From Rotaria sordida (Eukaryota > Rotifera > Eurotatoria > Philodinida > Philodinidae): DNA of 64,000 bases. A program made the translations under genes and the position numbers. The stretch is from positions 180,871-244,870 of the forward strand of contig CAJNOL010000121.1 in NCBI GenBank assembly GCA_905250125.1. The letters are read 5' to 3'. The stretch's first letter is position 1, and every line of letters starts with the position of its first letter. The notes below the pieces were generated by a model. It had not been told where the DNA came from. It saw only the letters and a list, made by a program, of their open reading frames with translations, and ran no database searches. Positions 61,854 to 64,000 of this stretch are shown piece by piece.

Positions 61854-63527
61854 GGGGCGCATAAAACCGTAATTTGGTCCATTGGACTTTTCATATGATA
61901 TCCAGCACAATCATATATAGGATCAAAGAGCCTCAACTGGCGAGTATTTTTCAATACATTTGCGGGCTTCCTATCTTATCATTTCGAATGACCTTATTAC
62001 GAATACATAGTAACGACATCATAGTCTTTCAGATTAATTTTCTCTATATAAACTCAAGAAAGTCATCTTCAATTATACCTCATTGGATAGCTCTTTTCAC
62101 GGGCTACAAAACCCTATAGTTTTTAAAATTATATAAGGTAGACACATCAAAAAGTCCAAGTCCACAGAGTAGAAAGTATGTCCATTATTACGGTGGGTGT
62201 GGGTGTATGGATGTGGGGCAGAGATGAAAGCAGTCTAGTTTTGTCTTGATCTGTACCGGCCCGAAAAAATCAGACCGAACCGGACCAGTCAGTATACCGG
62301 TAAAACTGGTCTAGACAGACAAAGACGGTCTAACGGTTAAAACTCTTCTGACTTGTCTATCGATAGTAAATTGGATACTGACAATGCGTCAGCTCATCAG
62401 GAAAATCTGACCTACCTATAAAATATCGAACTAAAGACAATAGGCTAAGAATTAAAATAATACCTTTTTCCATAGTGTCTCTTGAGGACTGCCTTCGTAC
62501 CTTCACGTATGCTGTTCTAACGATTCATTGTTGATAACAACAGTCTCATTAAAGGATATTATAGAAAGCGTTTCTTTAACTAATTCCTGTGTGATCAGAG
62601 GGATTAACCTTGGCGCCTGTTGATTCTTTTTTTTAAGCGGATAGTATCACAAAGCAAGAAAGTTCAAGATATAGACTGGCGAAAATCGGCTTAGACCGGT
62701 TAAAACGATTTTCACCGATCAGAGCGGTTTGGACCGATCCAACCGGTTTAAAGCCGTCAGACCGATTGAGAGTAGTCAAACCCACCTACACAGGTCAAGG
62801 CCGATGAGACTAGTTTAGAGCGGTGTAGATCGGTCAGACCGGTTTGGACAGGTTTAGATTGGTTAGACCGGTTTAGACTGGTTTAGATCGATCGATCGAA
62901 AACCTAAACCAGTACTGGGCCCCATCACCCAGTTACCAGTACCGGTTCCATCTCTGGTGTGAGGTGTGGGTATGGATGCAGAAAAAGAGATACAATGCAC
63001 CCACACCCACCATATAAATGGACGTAGATTTTACTCTGTGGTCTTGGACTTTTTGATGGGCCCATCTTGTATAATTTTAAAAACTATAGGGTTTTGTAGC
63101 CTGTGAAAAGAGCTATCCAGTAAGTTGTAATAGAAGCTAATTTATACGGATTTTTAAGAAAATCATTAATCAAATATGTTACATTTTATGTAAAAATGGA
63201 CATAGTTTTTACTTTGTGGTATTGCATTTTTTGATGTGCCCACCTTGTATAATTTTAAAAACTATAAGATTTTGTAGCCCGTGAAAAGAGCTATCCAATG
63301 AGGTATAATTGAAGATGACTTTCTTGAGTTTATATAGAGAAAACTAATCTGAAAGATTATGATATCGTTACTATGTATTCGTAGTAACGTCATTCGAAAT
63401 GATAAGGTAGGAAGTTCTCAAATGTATTGAAAAATACTCGCCAGTTGAGACTCTTTGATCCTATATATGATTGTGCTGGATATCATGTGGAAAGTCCAAT
63501 GGACCAAATTACGTTCTTATGCGCCCC
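61854..63527. mobile_element. Composite 1.7-kb inverted-repeat element with a duplicated right arm
   Basis: It begins GGGGCGCATAA and ends TTATGCGCCCC. The left arm (61854 to about 62190) is inverted at about 63190-63527 with high identity: CCAGCACAATCATATATAGG, ACTGGCGAGTATTTTTCAAT, CTCATTGGATAGCTCTTTTC, GGGTTTTGTAGCC-type blocks. The inner 140 bp of that arm is also present a second time at about 62985-63125 in the same orientation as the right arm. The core (62200-62985) is unlike the rest of the window: it is GC-richer and full of ACCGGT-type short repeats and GTGTGGGT motifs. No transposase frame is present. Probably a non-autonomous transposon with a rearranged interior. Confidence 0.65.
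62690..62935. repeat. Degenerate short-period ACCGGTTTAGA array
   Basis: More than a dozen variants of (G)ACCGGTTTAGA and its near-complement occur at roughly 10-12-base spacing (for example near 62695, 62745, 62838, 62866). Further copies lie near 62255-62345. It is the core of the composite element. Confidence 0.65.
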
Positions 63528-64000
63528 TATTCTTTCTATTTGTCCTATATGCAAATTGCAAATTCCTATAAACAACAATCAATAAGCCATTATTTTCGCT
63601 GTTTTCTTATAAAAATCTAAAATTAACCAGAGGACTCGAAAACACGTGAAGTATACCCTCTCAATAATTGAAAATCGTTCGTTATTATCTAGTAAAACTG
63701 GCAAGCGTTTTTTAATTTGTTACTACCTCTATGACACATTTTTTTATACATCCACACCCGAATCTTGAGATCTTCACGCTTCCTCGGACTCTAGCGAAGT
63801 AGTTTTCACGCATGTTGGTTCAAAATATTTTCACACCTATTTTCAATATGAATATATTTTACCAAACGCTTAAAGTCGATGTTTAAATTCTATATCTACC
63901 CGATTAGTGTCCAATGATTGTGCGATGCATCCACATTCTATATAAAGAAATTGTTTAATCAGTATTATATGTCATTCAAAATCTCATCGACTTAAGAAAA
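63528..64000. other. Window end, nothing recognised
   Basis: AT-rich sequence with one CATCCACACCC motif near 63750. No gene or repeat boundary is seen. Confidence 0.4.

Overview
This is AT-rich nuclear DNA from an animal. The genes are broken into many exons by short introns, mostly 40-70 bp with GT...AG ends. The set is metazoan: a nicotinic-type ligand-gated channel, atypical PKC, spatacsin, a STRA6-type retinol transporter, a sphingosine-1-phosphate phosphatase, MORN1, Chibby, RAD51 and a RAD51AP1 homologue. The dense gene packing, T/A-ending codons, foldback DNA elements and AG acceptors just upstream of several start codons suggest a small spiralian. A bdelloid rotifer such as Rotaria is my best guess. 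That is inference from texture, not proof. All exon joins below were made by eye from splice consensus, phase continuity and family conservation.

Layout. 0-7 kb (+): the 3' end of a VPS37-like ESCRT-I gene, a RAD51AP1-like gene, and an atypical PKC cut off by a 100-N assembly gap. 7-12.7 kb: gene-poor, with a nested inverted element and decayed open frames. 12.7-16.8 kb (-): a neuronal calcium sensor, a Cys-loop channel subunit and a cyclophilin. 18.8-20.2 kb (+): RAD51. 20.2-23.7 kb: long microsatellite-rich non-coding stretch. 23.7-25.9 kb (+): a membrane C-type lectin/EGF protein. 26.2-28.4 kb: two adjacent DNA-transposon derivatives. 28.5-32.6 kb (+): a STRA6-like gene. 34.4-44.1 kb (-): a large spatacsin gene. 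45.4-47.4 kb (-): a small membrane-protein gene whose intron holds a complete Kelch gene on the opposite strand. 47.4-51.1 kb: non-coding. 51.1-54.5 kb (-): an S1P phosphatase. 56.0-61.2 kb (+): MORN1, Chibby, a MORN1 relic and a second Chibby, which looks like a duplicated module. 61.9-63.5 kb: a composite inverted element with an internal short-period repeat.

Functional links. RAD51 and its family partner RAD51AP1 lie about 15 kb apart. MORN1 and Chibby belong to families linked to basal bodies and cilia and are separated by only 98 bp, so co-expression is plausible. At least ten imperfect inverted-repeat elements of about 0.15-1.7 kb lie in introns and intergenic DNA. They are the main unexplained structure of the window.
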